A stretch of DNA of 37,897 nucleotides from Deltaproteobacteria bacterium (GCA_005888095.1 VBKF01000089.1:1-37897), one strand, 5' to 3'; shown: positions 8,015 to 16,704, counted from the stretch's first letter. The notes: generated by a model from the sequence alone, not told the origin. Made by a program: numbers and translations.

Positions 8015-8599
8015 CTAGACCAGCGCAAAGCGGCGCGCGTCCGGTCCCCACGGCGGTGCCCTGCGAATGGCGTCGATGACCACGTCGGACGACCCGACGA
8101 CCCTCCACATGTCGCGGTGGCGCGGGTCCATGAAACGCTCGGCGATGCAGCGCTCGAGCAGCGCGACGAGCGGGTCGAAGAAGCTGCGCACGTTGACGAG
8201 CACGATCGGGTGGCCGTGCAGGCCGAGGCGCTTCCAGGTGATGGCCTCCATCAGCTCCTCGAGCGTGCCGGAGCCCCCCGGGAGGGCGACGATCGCGTCG
8301 ACCTCCTCGATCATCAATCGCTTGCGCTCGTGGAGGTCGCCGACCAGGCGGAGCTCCGTCAAGCGCGGATGCCCCCACTCGAGGTCGTACATGAAGCGCG
8401 GCAGCACGCCGATCACCTTCCCGCCCGCCGCCAGCGCGGCGTCGGCGAGCGCCCCCATGGAGCCGACCGCACCGCCGCCGTAGACGATGGCGACGCCCCG
8501 CTGGGCGAGCGCCCGGCCCAGACACGCCGCCGCTTCGTAGTACGCTCCGTCGGTCTGACGGCTGGACGCGCAGTACACGCACACCCGCTCGAGCCTCAT
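8015..8599 (-). CDS. LOG family protein (nucleoside monophosphate phosphoribohydrolase-like)
   Basis: A 194-residue Rossmann-type protein of the LOG/TIGR00730 family, whose members cleave the N-glycosidic bond of (cytokinin-type) nucleoside 5'-monophosphates. It starts VCVYCASS, has the GGGAVGSMGALADAAL loop corresponding to the family's GGGxxGxMG, and the diagnostic PGGSGTLEE motif at ~106-114 that holds the catalytic Arg/Glu environment; a preceding 'ERKRLM' gives the conserved Arg and Lys. Length fits the short bacterial LOG type. An in-frame ATG 15 nt upstream is possible, but MRLERVCVYC fits the family start. It is divergent from the acyl-CoA dehydrogenase pair and probably a housekeeping or nucleotide-salvage enzyme. 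Confidence 0.88.
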   Translation of the reverse strand: MRLERVCVYCASSRQTDGAYYEAAACLGRALAQRGVAIVYGGGAVGSMGALADAALAAGGKVIGVLPRFMYDLEWGHPRLTELRLVGDLHERKRLMIEEVDAIVALPGGSGTLEELMEAITWKRLGLHGHPIVLVNVRSFFDPLVALLERCIAERFMDPRHRDMWRVVGSSDVVIDAIRRAPPWGPDARRFALV

Positions 8600-8612
8600 G
8601 GTCGAGCGTCGC

Positions 8613-8642
8613 ACTCTAGCGCGCCGTGTCGGGCGCCGTCGA
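8613..8642 (-). promoter_or_regulatory. Putative promoter of the LOG gene
   Basis: Minus-strand TCGACG, 18-bp spacer, TAGAGT; the -10 ends 13 nt before the ATG. Its -35 overlaps the -35 of the opposite promoter through the palindrome GTCGAC, so the two promoters may exclude each other. Confidence 0.3.
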
Positions 8643-8668
8643 CAGGTGCCCGCCCCTCGCGCTAAGGG
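8639..8668 (+). promoter_or_regulatory. Putative promoter of the acyl-CoA dehydrogenase operon
   Basis: TCGACA, 18-bp spacer, TAAGGG; the -10 ends only 7 nt before the ATG, predicting a leaderless mRNA. The AAGGGA at the -10 could alternatively serve as a ribosome site on a longer transcript. Confidence 0.3.
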
Positions 8669-8675
8669 AACCGCG

Positions 8676-9848
8676 ATGTACCTCGACTACACCCCCGAGC
8701 AGCAGGCGCTCCGTCGCGAGCTGCGCGCCTACTTCGGCCGCCTGGTCACGCCGGAGTACCAGGCGGAGCTCTCCCGCAGCGAGGGCGGCGGGCCGCTCTA
8801 CATGCAGGCGGTCCGCAAGCTCGGCGCCGACGGCTGGCTCGGCATCGGCTGGCCCACGGAGTTCGGCGGCCAGGGCCGATCGCCGATCGAGCAGTTCATC
8901 TTCTTCGACGAGGCCGCGCGCGCCGGCGTCATGCTGCCGACGCTCACCATCAATGCCGTCGCGCCGGCCATCATGCAGTACGGCACCCCGGCGCAGAAGG
9001 CCGAATACCTGCCCCGCATCCTGGGCGGTGAGGTGCACTTCGCGATCGGCTACACGGAGCCCTCGGCCGGCACCGACCTCGCCTCGCTCAAGACCCGCGC
9101 CGTGCGCGACGGCGACGAGTGGGTCATCGACGGCACCAAGGTGTTCACCAGCCAGGCCGAGTACGCCGACTACATCTGGCTCGCCGCCCGCACGGACCCG
9201 AACGCCCCCAAGCACAAGGGGCTCTCGATCTTCATCGTGCCGACCAGCTCCCGCGGCTACAAGATCACGCCCATCTGGACGATGGGCGACGTGCGCACCA
9301 ACACCACCTACTACGAGGACGTGCGCGTCCCGGCTGCGAACCTGGTCGGCGAGCTGAACGAGGGCTGGTGGCTCATCGTCACGCAGCTGAACCACGAGCG
9401 CGTCGCCCTCATGTCGCTCGGCCACGTCGACCGCATCTTCGAGGACGTCAGACGCTGGGCGCAGGAGACGCGGCTCGCCGGCGGTGGGTGGGTGATCGAC
9501 CGGCCGTGGGTGCAGACGCACCTCGCCCGCGTGTATGCGGGCCTCGAGGTCCTGAAGCTCCTCAACTGGCAGCAGGCGTGGAGCATGACCCGCGGCACCC
9601 TCAACTATGCTGAGGCGTCCACCGTGAAGGTCTTCGGCAGCGAGTTCTACGTCGAGGCCTACCGCCTGCTGCTCGAGGTGCTGGGCGAGACGGGCGCGCT
9701 CAAGCGCGGCTCGCCCGACGCCGTCCTGCGGGGCCGCGTGGAGCGCATGTACCGCGCCACGCTCATCCTCACCTTCGGGGGCGGCACCAACGAGACGCAG
9801 CGCGACATCATCGCGATGGCGGGGCTCTCGATGCCCCGCTCGCGCTGA
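8676..9848 (+). CDS. Acyl-CoA dehydrogenase, large/catalytic subunit type (FadE-like)
   Basis: A 390-residue full-length acyl-CoA dehydrogenase: N-terminal helical domain (YTPEQQALRREL), central FAD-contacting barrel with GYTEPSAGTDLASLKT, and a C-terminal helical bundle ending GGGTNETQRDIIA. FAD-dependent alpha,beta-desaturation of acyl-CoA thioesters is the family reaction. The Glu used by medium-chain enzymes just before the C-terminal 'GT' is Gly here; a Glu in LNHER (E241) sits where isovaleryl-CoA-type and actinobacterial steroid side-chain dehydrogenases place the base. The next gene encodes a second dehydrogenase-like chain, as in FadE26/27-type heterotetramers acting on steroid or branched acyl-CoAs. 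The upstream in-frame extension to 8598 overlaps the LOG start and is rejected. Confidence 0.92.
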   Translation: MYLDYTPEQQALRRELRAYFGRLVTPEYQAELSRSEGGGPLYMQAVRKLGADGWLGIGWPTEFGGQGRSPIEQFIFFDEAARAGVMLPTLTINAVAPAIMQYGTPAQKAEYLPRILGGEVHFAIGYTEPSAGTDLASLKTRAVRDGDEWVIDGTKVFTSQAEYADYIWLAARTDPNAPKHKGLSIFIVPTSSRGYKITPIWTMGDVRTNTTYYEDVRVPAANLVGELNEGWWLIVTQLNHERVALMSLGHVDRIFEDVRRWAQETRLAGGGWVIDRPWVQTHLARVYAGLEVLKLLNWQQAWSMTRGTLNYAEASTVKVFGSEFYVEAYRLLLEVLGETGALKRGSPDAVLRGRVERMYRATLILTFGGGTNETQRDIIAMAGLSMPRSR

Positions 9849-9856
9849 GGGTGCCG

Positions 9857-10963
9857 ATGGACTTCTCGTTCACGCCCGAGCAGGAGGCGCTCCGCGAGCT
9901 GGCGCGCCGTATCCTCGAGGACCACGTGACGGCCGCGCGCCTGAAGGCGGTCGAGGCCGCGCCCGACGGATTCGATCGGGCAGCCTGGCACGCGCTCGCC
10001 GAGGCGAGGCTCCTCGGGGTGGCGCTGCCTGAGGACGACGGGGGCAGCGGCCTCGGCGTCCTCGAGCTCTGCCTCCTCCTCGAGCAGGTGGGCCGCGCCG
10101 TGGCGCCCGTCCCGGTCTTCCCGACGCTCGTCCTCGGCGCGCTCGCGATCGCCGAGTTCGGCACCGCCGAGCAGCGCCGCCGCTGGCTGCCGGGCGTGGC
10201 GACGGGCGAGGTCGTGCTCACCGCGGCGCTCGTCGAGCCCGGAGCCGACGACCCCGGGATGCCGGCGGCCGCGGCGGCGCGTGATGCCGCCTCGTGGCGG
10301 GTCGACGGCGTCAAGACGTGCGTTCCCGCGGCGCAGCTGGCGGCACGTGTGCTGGTGCCCGCCCGCCTGGCGGACGGCAGCGTCGGCATCTTCCTCGTCG
10401 ACCCGCGCGGCCGCGGCTGCACGCTCGAACGCCAGGTGGCCACCAACCGCGAGCCGCAGGCGCGGCTCGTCCTCGACGGCGCGCCCGGCGACGTCCTGCC
10501 GGGCGCCAACGTCGGCTGGCTCGTCGAGCGCGCGCTCGTCGGACTCGCCGCGATGCAGCTCGGCGTGACCGAGCGGGCGCTCCGGCTGACGGCCGAGTAC
10601 ACGGCGCGCCGCGAGCAGTTCGACCGCCCGATCGCGAGCTTCCAGGCCGTACACCAGCGCGCGGCGGACGCCTACATCGACGTCGAGGCGATCCGCCTGA
10701 CCACCTGGCAGGCGGCGTGGCGGCTCGCGGCCGGTCTCCCGGCGACGGCCGAGGTGGCGGTCGCGAAGTTCTGGGCGTCGGAAGCCGCGCACCGCGTCGT
10801 GTATGCCGCGCAGCACCTGCACGGCGGCATCGGCGTCGACATCGACTACCCCCTCCATCGCTACTATCTCTGGGCGAAGCAGATCGAGCTGACGCTCGGC
10901 TCCGGCACTCGCCAGCTCGTCCGCCTGGGCGCCGAGCTGGCGGCGCGGCCGCCGGACGGGTAG
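9857..10963 (+). CDS. Acyl-CoA dehydrogenase, partner subunit type (FadE-like)
   Basis: A 368-residue acyl-CoA dehydrogenase paralogue that starts MDFSFTPEQEALRE, carries a degenerate flavin-domain motif (LVEPGADDP in place of the TEPxAGSD pattern), and ends with QHLHGGIGVDIDYPLHRYY and GSGTRQL. The usual C-terminal Glu is Ser. The degenerate central motif and the missing base suggest it contributes the second half of the binding sites in a mixed alpha2beta2 enzyme with the preceding gene; this is inference from known FadE pairs. The gap of 8 nt from the preceding stop and a GAGGG ribosome site support coexpression. The GTG two codons upstream is an alternative start. Substrate probably a sterol side-chain, bile-acid-like or branched acyl-CoA. 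Confidence 0.9.
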   Translation: MDFSFTPEQEALRELARRILEDHVTAARLKAVEAAPDGFDRAAWHALAEARLLGVALPEDDGGSGLGVLELCLLLEQVGRAVAPVPVFPTLVLGALAIAEFGTAEQRRRWLPGVATGEVVLTAALVEPGADDPGMPAAAAARDAASWRVDGVKTCVPAAQLAARVLVPARLADGSVGIFLVDPRGRGCTLERQVATNREPQARLVLDGAPGDVLPGANVGWLVERALVGLAAMQLGVTERALRLTAEYTARREQFDRPIASFQAVHQRAADAYIDVEAIRLTTWQAAWRLAAGLPATAEVAVAKFWASEAAHRVVYAAQHLHGGIGVDIDYPLHRYYLWAKQIELTLGSGTRQLVRLGAELAARPPDG

Positions 10964-11700
10964 TGGACCGACGACACCTCGGTCTCGGCCTCCTCTGCGT
11001 CGGGCTCGCGGCGCTCGCCAACCTCCTCGGCGGCGCCGTCGTGACGCTCCGGCGCTGGGACGACCGCTTCCTCCGCTACGCCGTCGCGCTCGGCGCGGGG
11101 TTCATGCTGGCGGCCGTGATCTTGAAGATGCTGCCTGAGAGCCAGCACCTCACGTCGCTCGCTCCCGCCCTGGTCCTCGCCGGCTACCTGCTCGTGCACC
11201 TCTTCGAGCACACGGTCGCGCGCCACTTCCACTTCGGCGAGGAGATCCACCCGGAGCTGCTCTCCGCGAACGCCGGCGCCTCGGCGCTCCTCGGCCTTCT
11301 CGTGCACAGCTTCTTCGACGGCATCTCGATCGGGTCGGCCTTCATCATCGACCGGGCGCTCGGGCTGCTCGTCTTTTCCGCCATCGTCCTCCACAAGGCG
11401 CCCGAAGGGTTCGCCATCGCCTCGGTGGTGCTCGCGACGGGCGGCAGCCGGCGCCAGGCGCTCCTCGCCGCCTCCGCCGTCGGCACGGCAAGCATCCTCG
11501 GCGGGTTCTCGATCTTCGGCCTGCAGACGCTCGTCGGCCCCGCGCTCGGCATCTCGGCCGGCGTGACGCTCTACGTCGCCGCCTCCGACCTGGTGCCGGA
11601 GGTGAACCGGGAGGGAGGCACGGCGATCGCGCTCACGGTGTTCGCGGGCGTGCTGCTCTACTACCTGACCGAGCGGGTGCTCGAGGCCTCGGGGCTCTGA
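10963..11700 (+). CDS. ZIP family divalent metal transporter
   Basis: A 245-residue polytopic membrane protein with about eight hydrophobic segments. It contains the two ZIP signature helices: HSFFDG (H115, D119) and HKAPEG (H144, E148), which make the binuclear metal site in this family; a His-rich loop (HFHFGEE) lies before them. Probably imports or equilibrates Zn(II), Fe(II) or Mn(II) across the inner membrane. The start is GTG, whose G is the last base of the preceding stop codon (TAGTG), so translation is tightly coupled to the dehydrogenase pair. Why a metal transporter is tied to acyl-CoA oxidation is not obvious from the sequence; it may be only operon convenience. Confidence 0.9.
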   Translation: MDRRHLGLGLLCVGLAALANLLGGAVVTLRRWDDRFLRYAVALGAGFMLAAVILKMLPESQHLTSLAPALVLAGYLLVHLFEHTVARHFHFGEEIHPELLSANAGASALLGLLVHSFFDGISIGSAFIIDRALGLLVFSAIVLHKAPEGFAIASVVLATGGSRRQALLAASAVGTASILGGFSIFGLQTLVGPALGISAGVTLYVAASDLVPEVNREGGTAIALTVFAGVLLYYLTERVLEASGL

Positions 11701-11743
11701 GGTCGCCGGGGGGGTACCGAGTTTTTCCAGGTTCCCTAACCTA

Positions 11744-11755
11744 TTGTGGTATAGC
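11744..11755 (+). promoter_or_regulatory. Extended -10 element upstream of the exported protein gene
   Basis: TGGTATAGC matches an extended -10 (TGnTATAAT) in a locally AT-richer stretch. No convincing -35 is found at normal distance. The 164-nt intergenic region holds nothing else I can support apart from the ribosome site at its end. Confidence 0.3.
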
Positions 11756-11850
11756 AACTCACCCCCTAATGGGTGCGCCGGGATGGCGGAGGGCGCTACA
11801 CGCAAGCCCCGACGGTCGCTCCCGGATCGGTCGCTCGACCTGTCAAGGTA

Positions 11851-11860
11851 GGGAGGGAGG
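11851..11860 (+). promoter_or_regulatory. Purine-rich ribosome binding site that fixes a TTG start
   Basis: GGGAGGGAGG lies 4 nt before TTG. No ATG/GTG with a comparable site precedes the signal peptide, so TTG at 11865 is chosen for the following gene. Confidence 0.6.
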
Positions 11861-11864
11861 CAAC

Positions 11865-14831
11865 TTGCGAATCCAGACACGGAGGCTGCGAAGCGCGACG
11901 TCGGTCGTGGCGGGCGCGATCATCGTCCTCGCACTGTCGGGACAGGCCGTCCGCGCGCAGCCCCTGGCGGCGCGCGACGTGGAGCCGGTGGTGCTGACCG
12001 GCAAGCAAGTGCGGGCCTGGTCGGGTCCGGCCGCGGAGGTGACCTGCACGCCCGTGGCCGCCAGTCCCGGGCGCGATGCCCACAAGGGGACCGTCATCGC
12101 GCCCCCGGCTACCGGCGTGCCTGTCGATCAGGTCGTGGCCTTCAAGTGGGACGGGCTGCAGTGGGTCGAGATCCCCGTGCAGGTCGACCAGATGTACTAC
12201 TACTGCCTCGGCAACCCCAACTCCCAGACCTTCGGCCAGTTCTACTCCCAGACCGACAAGGAGCTCACCTACGCCTGGGACGTCGAGGCGTGGAAGAAGA
12301 CGGCGGGCCAGTGCTCCGCCACCTACCCGTCGAGCCCGCCGTCGATGACGGGGCCGATGCCGGATCCGGTCTCCACGCTCGACGACGACGACGAGATCGT
12401 CTTCATGGCCCGCGATACGGGCGCGCAGGTGCCGCTCGGCACGCTGCCGCCTCCCGGCACCAGCAACGGGCAGGCAGTGGCGATCACCGACCCGCTCGAC
12501 CCCTCCAGCGTCCGCTTCGTCTACCTCTTCCTGCGGCCCGGCGGCTCGGCGTTCAACACCTCGAACGGCTACGTCTCCTACGTCCGCGACGCGGACGCCG
12601 ACGAGTGGATCGACAAGTGCAGCTTCCGGGACGACAGCCCCGAGAAGCTCGGCTCGAGCAACTCGGGCTACGGGCCGAACCTCTCCGGGACGGTCTGCCG
12701 CACGGCGAGCAGCGCCCCCGGCGGCTGCCCCAACGTCGCCGACGGCACCCCGCGCCCGTCCACCGACCGCTTCCCGCGTGACGGCGTCACCGTGAACACC
12801 GACACCTACCAGTGGCACGCGAGCGGCCGCTGGATGGTCCGGAGCCTCCAGATCACCAAGCCGAACCAGACCCGCGCCTACGGCCCCGACCTGATCGACC
12901 GCTGGAAGGGGCGCGCCTTCCAGCAGAGCCCGGACTCGACCATCTCGCTGGTCGGCTTCGAGGACGAGCAGGTGAACTGGGAGGGCAACAACGCGCTCCT
13001 CGGCGAGCGCGCCGGCCCGGTGCGCGCCATCCGCGAGATCTGGGGCGCCGACTCGGGCACCAACGTCACCAAGACCGAGACCTTCTACCGCGACGTGATC
13101 ACCTACCACTACCACGTGCGCGTACACCCGATCCCGCCCGACGGCCTCTACACCTCGTGGGACTACAACCGGGGCGTGGTGAGCAAGTACTACAACACGA
13201 TCAAGCCGGACGGCGTCGACATCGACGGGATGAACGACGACACCGGCAACGTGGACGGCGTGTTCGGCATGCCGGCGTACTTCGACGCCCCGGACCCGAC
13301 GTTCAACGCGCCCACGGCCGTCCTCAACTGGGAGGAGGTCTCCGGGGCCAGCGACAACGGGTCGCTCGTCTACATCGTGGAGATCAAGGGCGCCACCACG
13401 GCGGAGAACCCGGCCGTCGTGCCCTACTACCGCGACGACTCGTGCCTCGACGACGGGACCGGCGACGACCCCGTGTCGCGGCCGTGGCCCGGGGAGGCGT
13501 CGGACGACACGCGCGTGATGAACGGCTACTGCGCGGCGGCCGGCAAGCCCAACGGCTGCCACGTCTGCCGGTCGGCCACCGACCCGGGGCCCTGCGACGT
13601 CGACTGCAAGCTCGGTCAGACGCAAGGGGCACATGCCGCCCACGGCATCCACTACTTCTTCAGCAACGACACCGACAACCTCGCCGCGCCCGAGGACATC
13701 ACGGAGATCGACGCCCAGCAGTGGCAGTTCACGGTGCCGACGCCGCAGCCCACGAACGTCGGGCAGCCGTACGGGAACGACGTGATCGCGCCGCTCGAGG
13801 CGGCCGTCGTATCCATCGTCGCGCTGCCGGCGGTCACCACGACGACCTTGCCGGAGATCACCACGACCACCTTGCCCGAGGTCACCACCACCACGTTGCC
13901 GGGGGTGACCACGACCACCCTCCCGGGCCTCACCACGACGACCACCCCCGCCACCACCACGACCTCCACCACCACCACCTCGACGACGCTGCCGAACCCC
14001 GCGCCGCCGAGCGCCGCCAGCGCGTCGGCAGCGACCGATCAGGACACCGCGGTGGACATCACGCTCAGCGGCGCCGACCTGAACGACTGCGAGCTCACCT
14101 TCTCGATCGTCACGCCGCCGGGGCACGGGACGCTCGGATCGATCACGAATCACGCGTGCTCGCTCGGCCTGCCGAGCAGCGACACGGCCACGGTCACCTA
14201 CACCCCGGCCGCCGGCTTCCACGGCAGCGACTCGTTCACCTACACGGTGAACGACGGGTCGACGGACTCGAGCCCCGCCACGGTGAGCATCACGGTGAGG
14301 CAGACGAACCCGGCCACGTGCGCCAACGGCCCCGCCTCCGGCTGCCGCCGGCCCACCCGCTCGCGCGCCGCCTCGCTCTCGCTCCGTGACCGGTCGCCCG
14401 ACAGGAATGACCGGCTGACCTGGCGCTGGGGCCACGGCGCCGCGACCTCCAAGACCGACTTCGGCAACCCGCTCGCCACGACCGACTACCAGCTCTGCGT
14501 CTACGACGGGAACGGGCACACCATCGCGCGCGGCGGGATGCCGCCGGGCGGCACCTGCGGCGGCCGGCCGTGCTGGCGGGAGACGGCGACACGGTTCACG
14601 TACGGGCGAGGGGGGAGCAGCTCGATCTCCCTGCGCCTGCGCCCGGGCCCCGACGGCAAGGCCGAGATCGTCGCCCGCGGCACCGGCGTCGCCCTCGATC
14701 TCTCCCCGCTCCCGGCCTCGCAGCCCGTGACCGTGCAGCTCAAGAACAACGAGGGGAAGTGCTGGGAGGCGACGTTCAGCGCGCCCGCCATCGCCAACGG
14801 ACCGGGGAAGTTCGCCGATCGCAGCGACTGA
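11865..14831 (+). CDS. Large exported modular protein of unknown function with Thr-rich linker, cadherin-like domain and C-terminal module
   Basis: A 988-residue protein. After a signal peptide (SVVAGAIIVLALSGQAVRAQ) comes a ~620-residue region I do not recognise; it is rich in Tyr, Asp and Trp, has scattered Cys (a CHVCRSATDPGPCDVDC cluster near residue 570) and looks like an all-beta secreted enzyme or binding domain. Residues ~657-710 are repeated TTTTLPxV units. Residues ~714-813 form an Ig/cadherin-like repeat with the typical TYTPAAGFHGSDSFTYTVND pattern. The last ~155 residues are a beta-rich module distantly like the C-terminus of the hydrolase at 2233-4662 (shared order: NDRL, a YD.NG strand, VTVQL, G.CWEA.F). 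The protein is probably surface-exposed. TTG start chosen on the ribosome site. Confidence 0.75.
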   Translation: MRIQTRRLRSATSVVAGAIIVLALSGQAVRAQPLAARDVEPVVLTGKQVRAWSGPAAEVTCTPVAASPGRDAHKGTVIAPPATGVPVDQVVAFKWDGLQWVEIPVQVDQMYYYCLGNPNSQTFGQFYSQTDKELTYAWDVEAWKKTAGQCSATYPSSPPSMTGPMPDPVSTLDDDDEIVFMARDTGAQVPLGTLPPPGTSNGQAVAITDPLDPSSVRFVYLFLRPGGSAFNTSNGYVSYVRDADADEWIDKCSFRDDSPEKLGSSNSGYGPNLSGTVCRTASSAPGGCPNVADGTPRPSTDRFPRDGVTVNTDTYQWHASGRWMVRSLQITKPNQTRAYGPDLIDRWKGRAFQQSPDSTISLVGFEDEQVNWEGNNALLGERAGPVRAIREIWGADSGTNVTKTETFYRDVITYHYHVRVHPIPPDGLYTSWDYNRGVVSKYYNTIKPDGVDIDGMNDDTGNVDGVFGMPAYFDAPDPTFNAPTAVLNWEEVSGASDNGSLVYIVEIKGATTAENPAVVPYYRDDSCLDDGTGDDPVSRPWPGEASDDTRVMNGYCAAAGKPNGCHVCRSATDPGPCDVDCKLGQTQGAHAAHGIHYFFSNDTDNLAAPEDITEIDAQQWQFTVPTPQPTNVGQPYGNDVIAPLEAAVVSIVALPAVTTTTLPEITTTTLPEVTTTTLPGVTTTTLPGLTTTTTPATTTTSTTTTSTTLPNPAPPSAASASAATDQDTAVDITLSGADLNDCELTFSIVTPPGHGTLGSITNHACSLGLPSSDTATVTYTPAAGFHGSDSFTYTVNDGSTDSSPATVSITVRQTNPATCANGPASGCRRPTRSRAASLSLRDRSPDRNDRLTWRWGHGAATSKTDFGNPLATTDYQLCVYDGNGHTIARGGMPPGGTCGGRPCWRETATRFTYGRGGSSSISLRLRPGPDGKAEIVARGTGVALDLSPLPASQPVTVQLKNNEGKCWEATFSAPAIANGPGKFADRSD
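13837..13992 (+). repeat. Periodic TTTTLP-type linker repeat
   Basis: At least five consecutive units encode 'TTTTLPx(V/I/L)', in nearly regular 24-nt steps, followed by plain Thr/Ser. Unlike the other two linkers, this one is a clear tandem repeat with Pro at fixed spacing. Confidence 0.8.
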
Positions 14832-14860
14832 GCGTTCCGGCGGCCGGGCCTCGCGACGTC

Positions 14861-14890
14861 TTTTCAAACGCCCCCCGGGGCTGGTACGTT
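14861..14890 (+). promoter_or_regulatory. Putative promoter of the pectinacetylesterase-like gene
   Basis: TTTTCA, 18-bp spacer containing CCCCCCGGGG, then TACGTT followed by CCGCC. The same layout (18-bp spacer with a C/G block, then TACATTCCGCC) occurs before the metallopeptidase-like gene. The start codon is 42 nt downstream with a GGGAG ribosome site. Confidence 0.4.
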
Positions 14891-14932
14891 CCGCCGCCTT
14901 TCGCGAAAACCACGCACACGGGAGACCAATAG

Positions 14933-16702
14933 ATGCCGAACGGACCGAGGCCAACGCTGCTCTGGCTGGCGGCAGGCGCGCTGCTTCTCGCGGGGGCCCG
15001 CAGTGTCGTCGCCGCCCCCTATCCCGCCCGGAGTTGCGTCGCCAGGAAGCTCGAGGCCGCCGCCGGCGCCTGCCGCGGGACCTTCCTGGCGCGGGCGCGC
15101 TTCGAGCGGTCACTAAGGTTTGCGGCGTTCGACGCGAGCCGAACGCGGGTCGCGCACGGTCTCGCCAGCCGCTGGGGTCTCGCGGAGGCGAGCGCCGCTA
15201 AGAAGGGGACCGATTGCGCGGAGGCGAGCGGGACGGCCGCCGAGACGTTCGCCGTCCTGGACAGCGCCGCCGGCGCCTTCTTCGGTCAGGTCGGCGGCCG
15301 AAACTCCGAGGCGTGCATCGGTGCGGCGCTCCGCGCCGCCGGGACCGCCTGCCGGAAGGCCCTCGAGGCCGAGGGACGGAACGTCGCCTTCCCCAAGCGC
15401 GACCCCCAGCGACGGCGCCTGGCAACCACCCGGGACCACGTGCGCGCCCGGCTGCTCGACGCTCTCCCCGCGGGCTGTTACCCGGGGTTCGAGGCGGCGC
15501 TGGCCGACGCGGCCGAGGCGATCATCGACCAGATCGCGGTGAGGCTCCAGACCGCCCCCCACGTGCCGTCGACGTGGGCCATGTACTCGCCCCCGTCGGA
15601 CGTGGAGTACAACGGCCAGACACTCCATCCGATCTGCGCGCGCGGGACGCCCTACTCGTTCTGGGCGCGCCGGGGCACCGTGAACAAGCTCGTCGTCTAT
15701 TACCAGGGCGGCGGCGCCTGCTTCAGCAACCTCTCCTGCGCGCCGGCGGTCCATGCCTTCAAGGACAGCGCCGGCCCGGGCGACGACCCGACCCAGTACA
15801 CCGAGGGCATCGCCAACGTGACCAATCCGGACAACCCGTTCCGCGACTGGAACGCGGTGTTCGTCTCGTACTGCACCGGCGACATCCACTGGGGAGACGC
15901 CACCGTGACCTACGCGGCGCCGGACGCGCCGCCGGTCACGATCAACCATCGCGGCGCGGAAAACGCTCGCGTGGTCGAGAAATGGGCACGCGAGCACTTC
16001 GTCAACCCCGAGGAGGTCTTCGTCACGGGCTCGAGCGCCGGCGCCTACGGCACCATTGCCGGCGCCGCCTACCTGCTGCGCAACGTCTACACGGCGAGCC
16101 GCTTCAACGTGGTCGGCGACGCCGGGGCCGGCGTCGTGACGCAGGCATTCGTCAGCACGCAGCTCCTCGGCTGGGGGATCGAGAAGAACCTGCCGCGCTG
16201 GATCCCCGCGCTCGACGTGACGGATCTCGCGAAGCTCAACATCGCGGATCTCTGGGCGGCCGTCGCCAACTTCTACCCCCGGCACAAGTTCGGCCAGTAC
16301 ACGACGGCGTTTGACGGCGGGCTCGGCGGGCAGACCTTCTTCTACAACGTCATGGTGCAGGGCGACGACGTGGCCCGCTGGCTCCAGTGGTGGCTCAGCA
16401 CCTGCGACTGGCACACGCAGATGCGCGCCATCGTGCAGGACACCGCGGCGCGGGCGCCGAACTTCCGCTACTACATCGGCGCGGGGTCGCGGCATACGAT
16501 CTGGGGCAGCGACAAGATCTACACCGAGACGAAGGGCGGCGTGATTCCCTTCGTCGAGTGGGTGGAGCAGATGCGGATGGACGATCCGGCCTGGTCGAAC
16601 CAGGAGTGCACCGACTGCTCGCTCGACCCGGGCGATCCGGCTCCCAGCCCGCCGGTGCCGCCGTTCAACGCCGACGGCACCGTGAGCTGCCCGGCCTCGT
16701 GA
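14933..16702 (+). CDS. Secreted pectinacetylesterase/Notum-family esterase with an N-terminal Cys-rich helical domain
   Basis: A 589-residue protein. A signal peptide (LLWLAAGALLLAGARSVVAA) precedes a ~170-residue helical domain with regularly spaced Cys. From ~residue 210 on it carries the pectinacetylesterase family pattern: YYQGGGACFS (~257), YCTGDIHWGD (~315), GSSAGAYG with the Ser nucleophile at S368, and GAGSRHTIW with the likely catalytic His at H521. The family removes acyl groups from polysaccharides or, in Notum, from lipidated proteins; here a polysaccharide or polyester substrate outside the cell is likely but unproven. The N-terminal domain is not usual for the family. ATG with GGGAG 8 nt upstream. 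It follows another exported protein and may belong to a secreted set. Confidence 0.85.
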   Translation: MPNGPRPTLLWLAAGALLLAGARSVVAAPYPARSCVARKLEAAAGACRGTFLARARFERSLRFAAFDASRTRVAHGLASRWGLAEASAAKKGTDCAEASGTAAETFAVLDSAAGAFFGQVGGRNSEACIGAALRAAGTACRKALEAEGRNVAFPKRDPQRRRLATTRDHVRARLLDALPAGCYPGFEAALADAAEAIIDQIAVRLQTAPHVPSTWAMYSPPSDVEYNGQTLHPICARGTPYSFWARRGTVNKLVVYYQGGGACFSNLSCAPAVHAFKDSAGPGDDPTQYTEGIANVTNPDNPFRDWNAVFVSYCTGDIHWGDATVTYAAPDAPPVTINHRGAENARVVEKWAREHFVNPEEVFVTGSSAGAYGTIAGAAYLLRNVYTASRFNVVGDAGAGVVTQAFVSTQLLGWGIEKNLPRWIPALDVTDLAKLNIADLWAAVANFYPRHKFGQYTTAFDGGLGGQTFFYNVMVQGDDVARWLQWWLSTCDWHTQMRAIVQDTAARAPNFRYYIGAGSRHTIWGSDKIYTETKGGVIPFVEWVEQMRMDDPAWSNQECTDCSLDPGDPAPSPPVPPFNADGTVSCPAS

Positions 16703-16704
16703 CG

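Noticed and set aside
14570-14932. Plus-strand frame overlapping the end of the exported protein
   Set aside because: Out-of-frame shadow of the C-terminal domain; it ends where the true ATG of the esterase begins.
11796-15113. 1105-codon minus-strand frame opposite the large exported protein
   Set aside because: High GC keeps frames open; its translation is Arg/Gly/Val/Ala-biased with no domain, while the plus frame has a signal peptide, linker and cadherin-like pattern.
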